A stretch of DNA of 37,936 nt from Acidimicrobiales bacterium (lineage in GTDB: Bacteria; Actinomycetota; Acidimicrobiia; Acidimicrobiales; SZUA-35). The DNA lies in contig JAHDBV010000039.1 of NCBI GenBank assembly GCA_020630195.1, positions 1-37,936 of the forward strand, given 5' to 3'. The notes below the pieces were generated by a model, which worked only from the letters and a program-made list of their open reading frames with translations, had not been told where the DNA came from and did no database searches. Made by a program: the position numbers and the translations under genes. Shown here piece by piece: positions 23,239-31,385 of the stretch; position 1 is the first letter of the stretch; each line of letters starts with the position of its first letter.

Positions 23239-24181
23239 CCACCGTTGGCGCCTCCCGGCCCCGGATCGGGGCGTGGGGGAGGAGTTCGGTGGGCCCGAAG
23301 CGGAGATGATCGACGAAGGCCCGGGCGGCGTTGCGTTCGGGTCGCCGACCCCGCCAGGTCACGCGGATGGTCTGCCACCACGGCGTGCCGGCGAGCTCCA
23401 ACGGCCGCAGCGTCGTCGGCCGGCAACGTTCGGGCACCAGGGCCACCTCGACACCCACGGTGGCCGCCACCAGCGCCTCGTCGTGGGATCCGACGACCCG
23501 ACCGTCGAGCCCTCCGCCGGGATCGCCGAGCACGTGCTCGACGGTGTCGTGGCTGCCGGTTCCCCGGGCGGTGTGGACGAGTGGCTCGGCGAGGAGGTCG
23601 TCGAGGTCGATCCGGCGGTCGAGGCCCGCCCATCGGTGCCGGGGCCCGACCACGGCGACGATCCGGTCGGTCGCCACGGTGGCCGAGCCGAGCCCGACCG
23701 GTTCGCTCGGACCGTCGACGAAGCCGACGTCGACCCGACCCCGGCGGACGGCATCGGCGATCTCGACGGTCGTGCCGCGCTCGAGTTCGATGGTCACGGC
23801 CCGGGGCCAGTCCCAGGTGTTCACCCACCGCCCGAGTGGTTCCGGCGCCAGTCCGTCGACCGCACCGACACGGATCGACGCGGCGGCGTCGGTGCGGAGC
23901 TGCCGGCTGACCTCGCGGAGATCGTCGGCGGCATCGAGCAGGCGACGGGCGTCGCGGGCCAACGACCGACCGGCCGGGGTGCCCACCGAACCCGTCGGCG
24001 TCCGTTCCAACAGGGTGACGCCGAGCTCGGCTTCGAGTCGGTGGAGCCGTGCGGTGACCGACGGCTGGCTGAGATCGTGGCGTCGGGCCGCCTTCGACAC
24101 CGAACCGAGGTCGAGCACGGAGAGGAAGACCTCGAGGGAGAAGAGGTCGAGGCCCGATGCCGAGCCGGTCGTCGAAGCCAT
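23216..24181 (-). CDS. LysR-family transcriptional regulator
   Basis: Regulator of 321 aa. The N-terminal winged HTH is clear: FLSVLDLGSVSKAARRHDLSQPSVTARLHRLEAELGVTLLER (about 17-60). The C-terminal effector domain runs from about 95 to 300. Start ATG 24181 is preferred to the TTG at 24187 because TAGGTT lies exactly 6 nt before the ATG, a leaderless arrangement. It is divergent from the dehydrogenase/monooxygenase genes (72-bp gap), the usual place for the LysR activator of that operon. Overlaps the sortase gene end by 23 bp. Confidence 0.92.
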   Translation of the reverse strand: MASTTGSASGLDLFSLEVFLSVLDLGSVSKAARRHDLSQPSVTARLHRLEAELGVTLLERTPTGSVGTPAGRSLARDARRLLDAADDLREVSRQLRTDAAASIRVGAVDGLAPEPLGRWVNTWDWPRAVTIELERGTTVEIADAVRRGRVDVGFVDGPSEPVGLGSATVATDRIVAVVGPRHRWAGLDRRIDLDDLLAEPLVHTARGTGSHDTVEHVLGDPGGGLDGRVVGSHDEALVAATVGVEVALVPERCRPTTLRPLELAGTPWWQTIRVTWRGRRPERNAARAFVDHLRFGPTELLPHAPIRGREAPTVVRAAESR

Positions 24182-24187
24182 CGGCAA

Positions 24188-24193
24188 AACCTA
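24188..24193 (-). promoter_or_regulatory. Candidate -10 for leaderless lysR mRNA
   Basis: TAGGTT on the minus strand, 6 nt before ATG 24181. Beside it is the small inverted repeat TGAC-CT-GTCA (24194-24203), a possible half of a regulator site in the 72-bp divergent gap. Confidence 0.4.
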
Positions 24194-24253
24194 TGACCTG
24201 TCAGAGAGATTCACTCTTCCTCCCACCGTCCGGTCGTGCTGTCATGTGCGGCC

Positions 24254-25348
24254 ATGGCAGACAACGACGTCCGTTACGGGATCGTCGGCGCCGGCATGAT
24301 GGGCGTCGAACACATCCAGAATCTGAACGCGATCGACGGGGCCGTGGTGACGGCGATCGCCGATCCGCACGAGGCCTCCCAGGCCCAGGCCCAGGCGGCC
24401 GCGGAGGGGCCCATCGAGGTGTTCACCGACCATCGGGCGCTGGTCGATGCCGGGGTCTGTGACGCCCTCGTGATCGCCTCACCGAACTACCAGCACGCCG
24501 ATCAGGTGCTCGAGCTCCTCGAGACCGATCTGCACCTGCTCGTCGAGAAGCCGCTGTGCACCACGGTCGGCGACACCGAACGGCTCATCGCCGCGGCCGA
24601 TGGCCGGGCGGCCAAGGTGGCCGTCGGGATGGAGTACCGCTACATGGCGCCCGTCGCCCGACTCATCCAGACCGTGCGGTCGGGCGGTGTCGGCACCACC
24701 CACATGGTCGCGATCCGCGAGCACCGGTTCCCGTTCCTCACCAAGGTCGACGACTGGAACCGCTTCACCCGCAACACCGGCGGCACCCTCGTCGAGAAGT
24801 GCTGCCACTTCTTCGATCTGATGAACCTGATCCTCGACGAGCGCCCCACCCGGGTCTACGCGAGCGGCGCCCAGTCGGTGAACCACCTCGATGAGGTCTA
24901 CGACGGGGAGACGCCCGACATCCTCGACAACGCCTACGTGACCGTCGACTACCCCTCCGGTGCCCGGGCCATGCTCGACCTCTGCATGTTCGCCGAGGCG
25001 ACGCTGCATCAGGAAGAGGTCGTCGCCGTCGGCGACAAGGGCAAGGTCGAAGCCCTCCTGCCCGCCTCGGAGTACCGCCACGGACGTCGTGGTGTGCACT
25101 GGGTCGGCGGGGTGCCCACCGAGATCGTGCACGACGAACGCATCGCCCACGAGGGTCTGCACCACGGCTCGAGCTACCTCGAGCACCTCGACTTCCTCGC
25201 CGCCGTCCGCGGCGAGCGTGACGTCGAGGTGAGCCTGGCCGACGGGGCGTGGGCCGTCGCCGTCGGTGCTGCCGCCCACCGCTCGATCGACGAGGGACGG
25301 GCGGTCGAGATGTCCGAGATGTTCTCCACCGAGGGAGCCCCCGCATGA
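24254..25348 (+). CDS. Gfo/Idh/MocA-family NAD(P)-dependent dehydrogenase
   Basis: Soluble oxidoreductase of 364 aa acting on a sugar, polyol or related compound. The Rossmann motif is YGIVGAGMMGVEHI at 7-20. VEKPL (about 105-109) holds the catalytic/cofactor-loop Lys. GGTLVEKCCHFFDLMN (about 178) carries the H-x-x-D active-site motif. GMEYRYMAP is typical of the family. I use ATG 24254, which places the Rossmann strand near the N-terminus; the earlier reading from 24236 adds six residues. The stop overlaps the monooxygenase ATG (ATGA), so the two enzymes are made together and likely act in one pathway. Divergent from lysR. Confidence 0.92.
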   Translation: MADNDVRYGIVGAGMMGVEHIQNLNAIDGAVVTAIADPHEASQAQAQAAAEGPIEVFTDHRALVDAGVCDALVIASPNYQHADQVLELLETDLHLLVEKPLCTTVGDTERLIAAADGRAAKVAVGMEYRYMAPVARLIQTVRSGGVGTTHMVAIREHRFPFLTKVDDWNRFTRNTGGTLVEKCCHFFDLMNLILDERPTRVYASGAQSVNHLDEVYDGETPDILDNAYVTVDYPSGARAMLDLCMFAEATLHQEEVVAVGDKGKVEALLPASEYRHGRRGVHWVGGVPTEIVHDERIAHEGLHHGSSYLEHLDFLAAVRGERDVEVSLADGAWAVAVGAAAHRSIDEGRAVEMSEMFSTEGAPA

Positions 25349-26442
25349 CGTACGTGAACACCTCCCCGGTCGAGATGGCGTGGTTCTCCGCCCTCTGCGA
25401 CGACGACTACGAGTTCCTCGGGGTGCCCGACGACGAGCTCCGCTCCTCCTGGAACCACTGCCGCAACATCGTGCTCACGGCCGATCGCTACGGCTTCGAC
25501 AACGTGTTGTTGCCGTCCGGCTACGCCCTCGGCATCGACAACACCGCCTTCGCCGCCGGCATGGCACCACTCACGGATCAGATCCGGATGCTGCTCGCCG
25601 TGCGTTGTGGCGAGCTCGTCGTGCCCCAGATGGCCCGCCAGCTCGCCACGCTCGACCAGATGCTGCAGGGCCGTCTGACGGTCAACATCATCTCTTCCGA
25701 CCTGCCCGGCGAGACGCTCGAGTCGGAGCCCCGCTACCGGCGCTCGACCGAGATCATGTACTGCCTCCGCGAGCTGCTCGACCGCAAGCGGGTCGAGTTC
25801 CACGGCGACTTCATCGACCTCGAGATCGACCCGCCGCGCATCGCCACCGAGACCGGTCGGAGCCCGCTGTTCTACTTCGGTGGCCTGTCGCCCGCCGCCC
25901 GCGAGTGTGCGGCCTCGGGGGCGGACGTGTTCCTCATGTGGCCCGACACCACCGACAAGGTGCTCGAGGTGAAGGCCGACATGGACGCCCGGGCAGCGGC
26001 CAAGGGCCGGCACCTGAAGTACGGCTGGCGGAGCCACGTGATCGTGCGCGAGACCGAGGACGAAGCCCGGGCCGCGGCCGCGCGGCTGCTCTCGAAGCTC
26101 GACGCCGCCGAGGGTGAGGCGATCCGCAAGCGCTCCCTCGACTCCGCCTCTGCCGGCGTCGCCCGCCAGGCGGAGTTGCGCGAGTCGGCCGGTGACGACG
26201 GCTTCGTCGAACGGCACCTGTGGACCGGTGTCGGGCGCGCCCGCTCGGGTGCGGGTGCCGCCATCGTCGGGGACCCCGACCAGGTCGCGGCGAAGATCGG
26301 TGAACTCGCCGCCGCCGGGATCGACGCCTTCATCCTCTCCGGGTACCCCCACGCCGCCGAGTGCGATCTCTTCGCCCGGTACGTGCTCCCGCAGATCCAT
26401 CACGGTCGGCTCGAGTTCGAACCCGACCCGGTCGTCGTCTGA
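25345..26442 (+). CDS. LLM-class FMN-dependent monooxygenase, SsuD-like
   Basis: Flavin-dependent monooxygenase of the bacterial luciferase superfamily, 365 aa, TIM barrel. The pattern recalls the alkanesulfonate monooxygenase SsuD group: ADRYGFDNVLLPSG, the ARQLATLDQMLQGRLTVNIISSD segment after LLAVRCG, LRELLDRKRVEFHG, SPLFYFGGLSPAARECAA and HVIVRETEDEARAAA. It would cleave a C-S bond (releasing sulfite) or hydroxylate another substrate using FMNH2. A flavin reductase partner is not in the window. Translationally coupled to the Gfo/Idh/MocA dehydrogenase; a sulfate-exporter homologue follows. Substrate unproven. Confidence 0.88.
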   Translation: MTYVNTSPVEMAWFSALCDDDYEFLGVPDDELRSSWNHCRNIVLTADRYGFDNVLLPSGYALGIDNTAFAAGMAPLTDQIRMLLAVRCGELVVPQMARQLATLDQMLQGRLTVNIISSDLPGETLESEPRYRRSTEIMYCLRELLDRKRVEFHGDFIDLEIDPPRIATETGRSPLFYFGGLSPAARECAASGADVFLMWPDTTDKVLEVKADMDARAAAKGRHLKYGWRSHVIVRETEDEARAAAARLLSKLDAAEGEAIRKRSLDSASAGVARQAELRESAGDDGFVERHLWTGVGRARSGAGAAIVGDPDQVAAKIGELAAAGIDAFILSGYPHAAECDLFARYVLPQIHHGRLEFEPDPVVV

Positions 26443-26458
26443 CGGGGGCCCGCCCCCG
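26443..26458 (+). other. GC-rich hairpin after the monooxygenase stop
   Basis: CGGGGGC-CC-GCCCCCG begins right after the TGA and lies 18 nt before the next start. It has no T-run. It may stabilise the upstream mRNA 3' end or limit read-through into the exporter gene. Confidence 0.4.
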
Positions 26459-26476
26459 GACGACGCCCGCGACGTC

Positions 26477-27484
26477 GTGCTGACCGAGATCCTCCGCGAC
26501 GCGGTGCCGAGGCGGGCCCAGTGGCCCGGCCTCGGCGTCGTCGCGCTCGCCGTCGTGGTCGCGTTCGCCGTGGCGTCGACCTCGGACACCCTCTCGCCGT
26601 TGGTGGCCGCCGTCGTGCTCGGCGTCGCCGTGGGCAACGTCGCCGAGCTCCCGGCGACGACCACCCCGGGGCTCACCTACGCGACGAAGAAGCTGCTGCG
26701 TGCCGGCGTGGTGCTGCTCGGCTTCCGGCTCGCCTTCGCCGACGTCGTCGATCTCGGTGCCGGTGGCCTCACGGTCGTGGCGACCACGGTGCTCGTCACC
26801 TTCGTCGGCACCCGGTGGATCGGCGGCCGACTCGGCCTGTCCGAGAACCTGTCGCTGCTCGTGGCCACCGGCTACTCGATCTGCGGAGCCTCCGCCGTGG
26901 CGGCCATGGACGGGGTGGTCGAGGCCGAGGAGGAGGAGACGGCCTATGCCGTCGCCCTGGTGACGCTGTGCGGATCGTTGTCGATCCTCGTGTTGCCTCT
27001 GCTCGCCGGGCCGCTCGGCCTCGCCGGCGAGGAGTTCGGCGCCTTCGTCGGCGCCGCCGTGCACGACGTCGCCCAGGTGGTCGCCACCGCCGCCACCGAC
27101 GGCGACACCGCCCTCGAGGCCGCCACGGTGGTCAAGCTCACCCGGGTCGTGCTGCTCGCGCCCCTCGTGGCGTTCGTGGCGCTGCGGCGCCGTGCCGCCG
27201 CCGAGGCCACGGGGTCGACGGCGGCCCGCCCGCCGCTCGTGCCGCTGTTCGTGGCGTTGTTCGGGCTGGCGATCGTGATCCGCTCCTCGGGTGTGCTCGG
27301 CGACGACGTGCTCGGCGGGATCCGCGATGTCGAGAAGGTGTTGCTCTCCGCCGCGTTGTTCGGCCTCGGTGCCGGCGTCCGGGTGGCCCGGCTCCGCACG
27401 CTCGGGGGGCGGCCGCTCGTACTCGGCCTCGCGTCCTGGGTGCTCGTGGCCGTGACCGCCTACGCCGGTGTGACGCTGCTCTGA
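26477..27484 (+). CDS. YeiH-family putative sulfate exporter
   Basis: Membrane protein of 335 aa with ~10 helices, of the UPF0324/YeiH (PSE) family. Family marks are TPGLTYATKKLLRAGVVLLGFRL, GLSENLSLLVATGYSICGASAVAAM (the broken-helix GxSICGxSA motif), AAVHDVAQVVATA and VVKLTRVVLLAPLV. Some members are thought to export sulfate or related oxyanions during sulfonate breakdown. It comes 34 nt after the SsuD-like gene, in keeping with removal of sulfite/sulfate produced there (inference). Start GTG 26477 has no evident ribosome site; GTG starts are common here. Confidence 0.85.
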   Translation: MLTEILRDAVPRRAQWPGLGVVALAVVVAFAVASTSDTLSPLVAAVVLGVAVGNVAELPATTTPGLTYATKKLLRAGVVLLGFRLAFADVVDLGAGGLTVVATTVLVTFVGTRWIGGRLGLSENLSLLVATGYSICGASAVAAMDGVVEAEEEETAYAVALVTLCGSLSILVLPLLAGPLGLAGEEFGAFVGAAVHDVAQVVATAATDGDTALEAATVVKLTRVVLLAPLVAFVALRRRAAAEATGSTAARPPLVPLFVALFGLAIVIRSSGVLGDDVLGGIRDVEKVLLSAALFGLGAGVRVARLRTLGGRPLVLGLASWVLVAVTAYAGVTLL

Positions 27485-27573
27485 ACGCCGATCGGCGCCC
27501 CGGGTGACCGACGACCCTCGGCGTCGACCCGGATCCGGGAAGACCTCGGGCCCCGTCGCCGTTGTCTCCCGGC

Positions 27574-28191
27574 ATGAAGATCGATTTCTGGTTCGACCCC
27601 ATCTGTCCGTGGTGCTGGGTCACCTCGCGGTGGATCACCTCGATCGCCGACGAGCGTGATCTCGACATCACGTGGCGGTCCATCTCACTGAAGCTCAAGA
27701 ACGAGATCACCGACGAGGGGCACCCGTTCTTCGGCCCGGCTTCGTTCACGCACGGCCTCCTCCGGGTCACCGAAGCGATGCGGGCCGGTGGCGACGAGGC
27801 CCTCATCGGCGCGGCGTATCGCGAGTGGGGTCGCCGGATCCACCAGAACGGTGAGCGTGACCCGTTCGACGTCGCGGAGTCGCTCACCGCGGCCGGAGTC
27901 GACCCGGCCTACGCCGCGGCGGCCGGCGACGACCAGTGGGAGGCCGCGGTGGTGGCCGAGCTCGACGAGGGCATCGGCCTCGTCGGCGCCGACGTCGGCA
28001 CCCCGATCATCGCGGTCACGTTCGACGACGGCCGCCGGGAGGCGTTCTTCGGTCCGGTGATCACCTCGGTGCCCGAGGGCGACATGGCCCTCCAGCTGTG
28101 GGACGGCCTGGTGGCGCTGATGGAGGTGCCCCAGCTCTACGAGCTCAAGCGCACCCGCACCACCGGTCCGACGTTCCCCGCCGAGATCTGA
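27574..28191 (+). CDS. Rv2466c-like DsbA-family reductase (mycothiol-dependent type)
   Basis: Cytoplasmic thioredoxin-fold protein of 205 aa. DFWFDPICPWCW holds the CPWC active site (C11, C14) at the N-terminus, and ITSIADERDLDITW and the C-terminal FFGPVITSVP and ELKRTRT segments closely match Mycobacterium tuberculosis Rv2466c as I remember it. Rv2466c is a mycothiol-dependent reductase that can reduce nitro compounds. VGTPIIAV contains the cis-proline. This implies a mycothiol-using host. Start ATG 27574 puts the active site 10 residues from the N-terminus as in the family. No signal peptide, so not a periplasmic DsbA. Confidence 0.88.
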   Translation: MKIDFWFDPICPWCWVTSRWITSIADERDLDITWRSISLKLKNEITDEGHPFFGPASFTHGLLRVTEAMRAGGDEALIGAAYREWGRRIHQNGERDPFDVAESLTAAGVDPAYAAAAGDDQWEAAVVAELDEGIGLVGADVGTPIIAVTFDDGRREAFFGPVITSVPEGDMALQLWDGLVALMEVPQLYELKRTRTTGPTFPAEI

Positions 28192-28209
28192 TCGAGGCCC
28201 ACCGACCGG

Positions 28210-28236
28210 GTCCGGTGGCGGCACTCGCCACCGGAC
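28210..28236. terminator. Bidirectional hairpin terminator
   Basis: Perfect 11-bp stem (28210-28220 and 28226-28236) with loop GCACT in the gap between the convergent reductase and esterase genes, ending just before the esterase stop. Confidence 0.65.
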
Positions 28237-29340
28237 TCAGTTGGTGAAGGCGGACATGAACGCCCACCCCTCGACGGTCGCGTCGACCGATGTCGTCGTC
28301 CGGCCCAACTGATCCTCGAGGAACGGCCCGAGCGGTGAGTTCGGCCAGGTGTGGCCGCCGTCGATGATCTCGTAGAACGCGAGTCGCACGCCGTCGTCGC
28401 ATCCGTCGAAGGCGTGCTCGATCACGTCCCCCGCGATCTGTTCCGGCCCGATGCCGATACACCCGAAGGCGTCGGCGAACTCGCCGAACTCGTCGAGCAT
28501 GCGCTGCTCGAAGAAGGCCAGCTCGGCCTCGGACGCGGTCGCCGCCGCGGCATCGGTGACGAGAGTGGAGCCGCCGCCGTCGAAGCTCACGACGGCGTCG
28601 GCCGTGCCGTGGTAGGCGAGATAGGGCACGGGTTCCGCGGGGTCGCAGTCGGCCGGGAAGCTGGTCGCCGCGACCGACACGGCCGCCGCGATGCGGTCCG
28701 CCCGCTCGCAGATCAGTCGGGCGGTGAAGAACCCGCCGTTCGACATGCCGGTCGAGTAGATCCGGTCGGGGTCGGCGCAGTGGTCGTCGATCAGCTGATC
28801 GATGAGGGCGTCGGCGAAGGCCAGATCGTCCTTGTCCGGATCGTCGAAGGGGCCGACCTCCCAGGCGTTGCGATCGTCGTCGCCACTCGGGACACCGGTG
28901 GCGTGTACGACGATGAAGCCCTCGGCGGCGGCGAGCTCCTCGTAGAGCGTGAAGGCGGCCTGCTGATCGCCGTTCGAACCGAGTCCGTGCCAGTTGAGCA
29001 CCACGGGGAGCGTCGTTGCGTCGGTGGCCGCCTCGGGGACGAGGATCCGCACCGGATGGTCGGCACCGCCGGCGTCGAGCGAGGTGGACATCACCGAACC
29101 GACACGCGGCACGCCACACGTGAGCGGGACCGTCGGTTCAGTGGTCTCGGTCTCGGTCTCGGTGGTCGACGGCGGTGCGGTCGTCGTGGCCTCCCCGGCC
29201 GGGACGGTGGTGGTCTCGCCGGCCTCGGTCGTCGTCGGTCCGGTCGTCGATGCCGCGGTGTCGTCGGTCGACGACGAACACGCCGTCACGACGAGAGCGA
29301 GGCCGAGCAGAACGGGGAGGGCGGGGGAGCGGCGCAGCAC
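28237..29340 (-). CDS. Secreted lipoprotein esterase (PHB-depolymerase/feruloyl-esterase type)
   Basis: Exported alpha/beta hydrolase of 367 aa. The lipoprotein signal ends in LVVTAC (C near 21). A long Thr/Glu-rich linker (about 23-75) precedes the catalytic domain. LNWHGLGSNGDQQ is the oxyanion segment. STGMSNGGF carries the nucleophile Ser, YHGTADAVV the Asp and DGGHTWPN the His: the pattern of LpqC/poly(3-hydroxybutyrate) depolymerase-like and feruloyl esterases. I start at the second of two GTG codons (29340) because CAGGCT then lies 6 nt upstream, the leaderless spacing seen elsewhere; 29343 is the alternative. Substrate is an ester of unknown kind. Confidence 0.82.
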   Translation of the reverse strand: MLRRSPALPVLLGLALVVTACSSSTDDTAASTTGPTTTEAGETTTVPAGEATTTAPPSTTETETETTEPTVPLTCGVPRVGSVMSTSLDAGGADHPVRILVPEAATDATTLPVVLNWHGLGSNGDQQAAFTLYEELAAAEGFIVVHATGVPSGDDDRNAWEVGPFDDPDKDDLAFADALIDQLIDDHCADPDRIYSTGMSNGGFFTARLICERADRIAAAVSVAATSFPADCDPAEPVPYLAYHGTADAVVSFDGGGSTLVTDAAAATASEAELAFFEQRMLDEFGEFADAFGCIGIGPEQIAGDVIEHAFDGCDDGVRLAFYEIIDGGHTWPNSPLGPFLEDQLGRTTTSVDATVEGWAFMSAFTN

Positions 29341-29346
29341 CACCCC

Positions 29347-29352
29347 AGCCTG
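29347..29352 (-). promoter_or_regulatory. Candidate -10 for leaderless esterase mRNA
   Basis: CAGGCT on the minus strand, 6 nt before GTG 29340. No Shine-Dalgarno sequence. Confidence 0.3.
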
Positions 29353-29368
29353 GCAGGTGGACGGCGAG

Positions 29369-30109
29369 TCAGTCCGTCACGGCGGCACGCTCGTCGGCGA
29401 GCACCGGTTCCGCACCCACCACGCAGCGGTCGTCGCCCTGGGCGACCGAGGACGACAGCTCCACCGTGGTCTCCCCGACCATCGAGTCGAGCAGTCCCCG
29501 GACCATGCCGCGGTCGACGGCACAGATGACGGGATGCTCGACGGCCACGTCGCCGAAGGGGCAGTGCTGGGCGACGAGACGCAGTTCCTCACCCCGGCGG
29601 TCGGCATGGGCGGCGAACCCGTGGGCCGACAGGGCATCGGCCACCACGTGCAGCGCCGAGCGGAACGACCGTTGCTGGTCGGCCGAACCCAGCTCGGCGG
29701 CCATCTTGCGACCGAACTCCTCCCCGACCTCCTCGGCGAGCTCGGCGGCGTCGTCCGGGTCGAGCCGGGACAACGCCTTGCCGAGCAGGGTGACGAGGAT
29801 GTCGTCGTGGCCGACGTCGAAGGTCAACGAGAGTCCGGGGCTGGCGGCGGCGTAGGTCTTGGCGGGCCGACCGGCACCACCGCCGGATCGCTGGCCGACG
29901 TCGACGTAGCCACCGCCGACGAGTTTGTCGAGATGATGCCGGGCGACATTGGGGTGCAGCCCCGTGCGCTCGGCCACCTCGGCGACCGTCAGATCCGGCT
30001 CGGCCTGCACCAGCAGATAGATGTCCCGGCGGGTGGGATCGCCGAAGGCCGAGGTGATCGCGTTCACCAGGTTGGCGAACTCCGTCGGGTTGAGGTCACG
30101 CGCAACCAC
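29369..30109 (-). CDS. SufR-like winged-helix regulator with conserved cysteines
   Basis: Regulator of 246 aa. An ArsR/DeoR-type winged HTH fills 14-90 (FGDPTRRDIYLLV, LTVAEVAERTGLHPNVARHHLDKL, then the wing ending GRPAKTY). The C-terminal domain has QHCPFGDVAVEHPVICAVDRGM, with C183 and C196 thirteen residues apart, and C229. This resembles the iron-sulfur-binding region of SufR-type repressors. It is divergent from mrp, an iron-sulfur carrier gene, which fits (inference). GTG 30109 is 6 nt downstream of a TAGAGT box, suggesting a leaderless mRNA. A generic ArsR-like sensor is the alternative. Confidence 0.82.
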   Translation of the reverse strand: MVARDLNPTEFANLVNAITSAFGDPTRRDIYLLVQAEPDLTVAEVAERTGLHPNVARHHLDKLVGGGYVDVGQRSGGGAGRPAKTYAAASPGLSLTFDVGHDDILVTLLGKALSRLDPDDAAELAEEVGEEFGRKMAAELGSADQQRSFRSALHVVADALSAHGFAAHADRRGEELRLVAQHCPFGDVAVEHPVICAVDRGMVRGLLDSMVGETTVELSSSVAQGDDRCVVGAEPVLADERAAVTD

Positions 30110-30115
30110 ATCGGT

Positions 30116-30121
30116 ACTCTA
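30116..30121 (-). promoter_or_regulatory. Candidate -10 for leaderless regulator mRNA
   Basis: TAGAGT on the minus strand, 6 nt before GTG 30109. One of the clearest TANNNT-N6-start cases in the window. Confidence 0.45.
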
Positions 30122-30245
30122 CTGACGCTGTCCGGGCCGGCCGGAACGCGGCGGAACCGACCCCCGATCGGGGCGTGGTCGACGCCTCTCCCACCTCGCA
30201 CGTCACACCGTTCCTCGCCGCCGGCCGAGGACGCTGGAGTCCGCC

Positions 30246-31385
30246 ATGTCCGTCACCGAAGCCGACGTCATCGAGATCCTGCGCCCCGTCGAGGACCCCG
30301 AGCTGCACCGCTCGATCGTCGACCTCGGCATGGTGCGTGAGATCCAGATCAACCTGCCGTCGGTGGCGGTGCAGGTGGCACTCACGATCGCCGGGTGCCC
30401 GCTGCGCGCCGAGATCGACCGCCGCGTCTCGACCGCTCTGCTCGACCTGCCCGGCGTCGACGACGCCTCGATCGAGTTCACCGTCATGACCGACCAGGAG
30501 CGGGCCGAGCTCCGCGAGCGCCTCCACGGCAACCCGTCGGCCACCGCCGGCTCGGTCCAGGGTCACGGGCACGCCGAAGGCCGAGCCGTGCCCTTCGCCG
30601 ACCCCGACTCCCGCACCCGCGTCCTGCTCGTCGCCTCCGGCAAGGGCGGCGTCGGCAAGTCGTCGGTCACGACGAACCTGTCGGTCGCACTCGCCGCACG
30701 GGGCCACAAGGTCGCCGTCGTCGACGCCGACGTCTGGGGCTTCTCGATCCCCCGCATGCTCGGCGTCGATCAGGAGCCGACGATCATCGATCAGATGATC
30801 GTGCCGCCCGAGGCCAACGGTGTGCGGTGCATCTCGATGGGGTTCTTCGTGCCCGAGGAGGAGCCCGTCATCTGGCGTGGCCCCATGCTCCACAAGGCCC
30901 TCGAGCAGTTCCTCACCGACGTGTTCTGGGACGAGCCCGACTACCTCCTCGTCGACCTGCCCCCGGGCACCGGCGACATCTCGCTGTCGATCTCGCAGTT
31001 CCTGCCCAAGGGCGAGATGCTCGTCGTCACGACCCCGCAGCCCGCGGCCCAGAAGGTCGCCCAGCGGGCGGCGTTCATGGCCAACAAGGTGAACCTCCAG
31101 CTCACCGGTGTGATCGAGAACATGAGCCACTTCACCGGCGACGACGGCACGCAGTACGAGATCTTCGGCGCGGGTGGCGGCCAGGAACTCGCCGACATGC
31201 TCGACGTGCCGCTGCTGGCCAAGCTCCCGCTCGTGCCCGCCCTGCGGGAGGGTTCCGACATCGGCGCCCCGATCGCCGCCCGGCCCGAGACCGAGGCCGG
31301 TCGTGCCTTCGCCGCACTGGCCGAGGCGCTCGACACCGAGCACGCTCCCAAGCGTCGCTACCGCTCCGAGCTCCGCATCGTCTGA
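30246..31385 (+). CDS. mrp: Mrp/ApbC-type iron-sulfur carrier ATPase
   Basis: Cytoplasmic P-loop ATPase of 379 aa that carries or transfers iron-sulfur clusters. The N-terminal MIP18/DUF59 domain spans about 6-85 (LRPVEDPELHRSIVDLGMV). The deviant Walker A SGKGGVGKSS is at 131-140, with both lysines. Other Mrp marks are DADVWGFSIPRMLG, PVIWRGPMLHKA and DLPPGTGDISL. The CXXC that usually follows ENMS is absent: the segment reads ENMSHFTGDDGTQYEIFG (291-308). A GGAG ribosome site precedes the ATG. The SufR-like regulator is divergent 136 bp away. Confidence 0.95.
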   Translation: MSVTEADVIEILRPVEDPELHRSIVDLGMVREIQINLPSVAVQVALTIAGCPLRAEIDRRVSTALLDLPGVDDASIEFTVMTDQERAELRERLHGNPSATAGSVQGHGHAEGRAVPFADPDSRTRVLLVASGKGGVGKSSVTTNLSVALAARGHKVAVVDADVWGFSIPRMLGVDQEPTIIDQMIVPPEANGVRCISMGFFVPEEEPVIWRGPMLHKALEQFLTDVFWDEPDYLLVDLPPGTGDISLSISQFLPKGEMLVVTTPQPAAQKVAQRAAFMANKVNLQLTGVIENMSHFTGDDGTQYEIFGAGGGQELADMLDVPLLAKLPLVPALREGSDIGAPIAARPETEAGRAFAALAEALDTEHAPKRRYRSELRIV

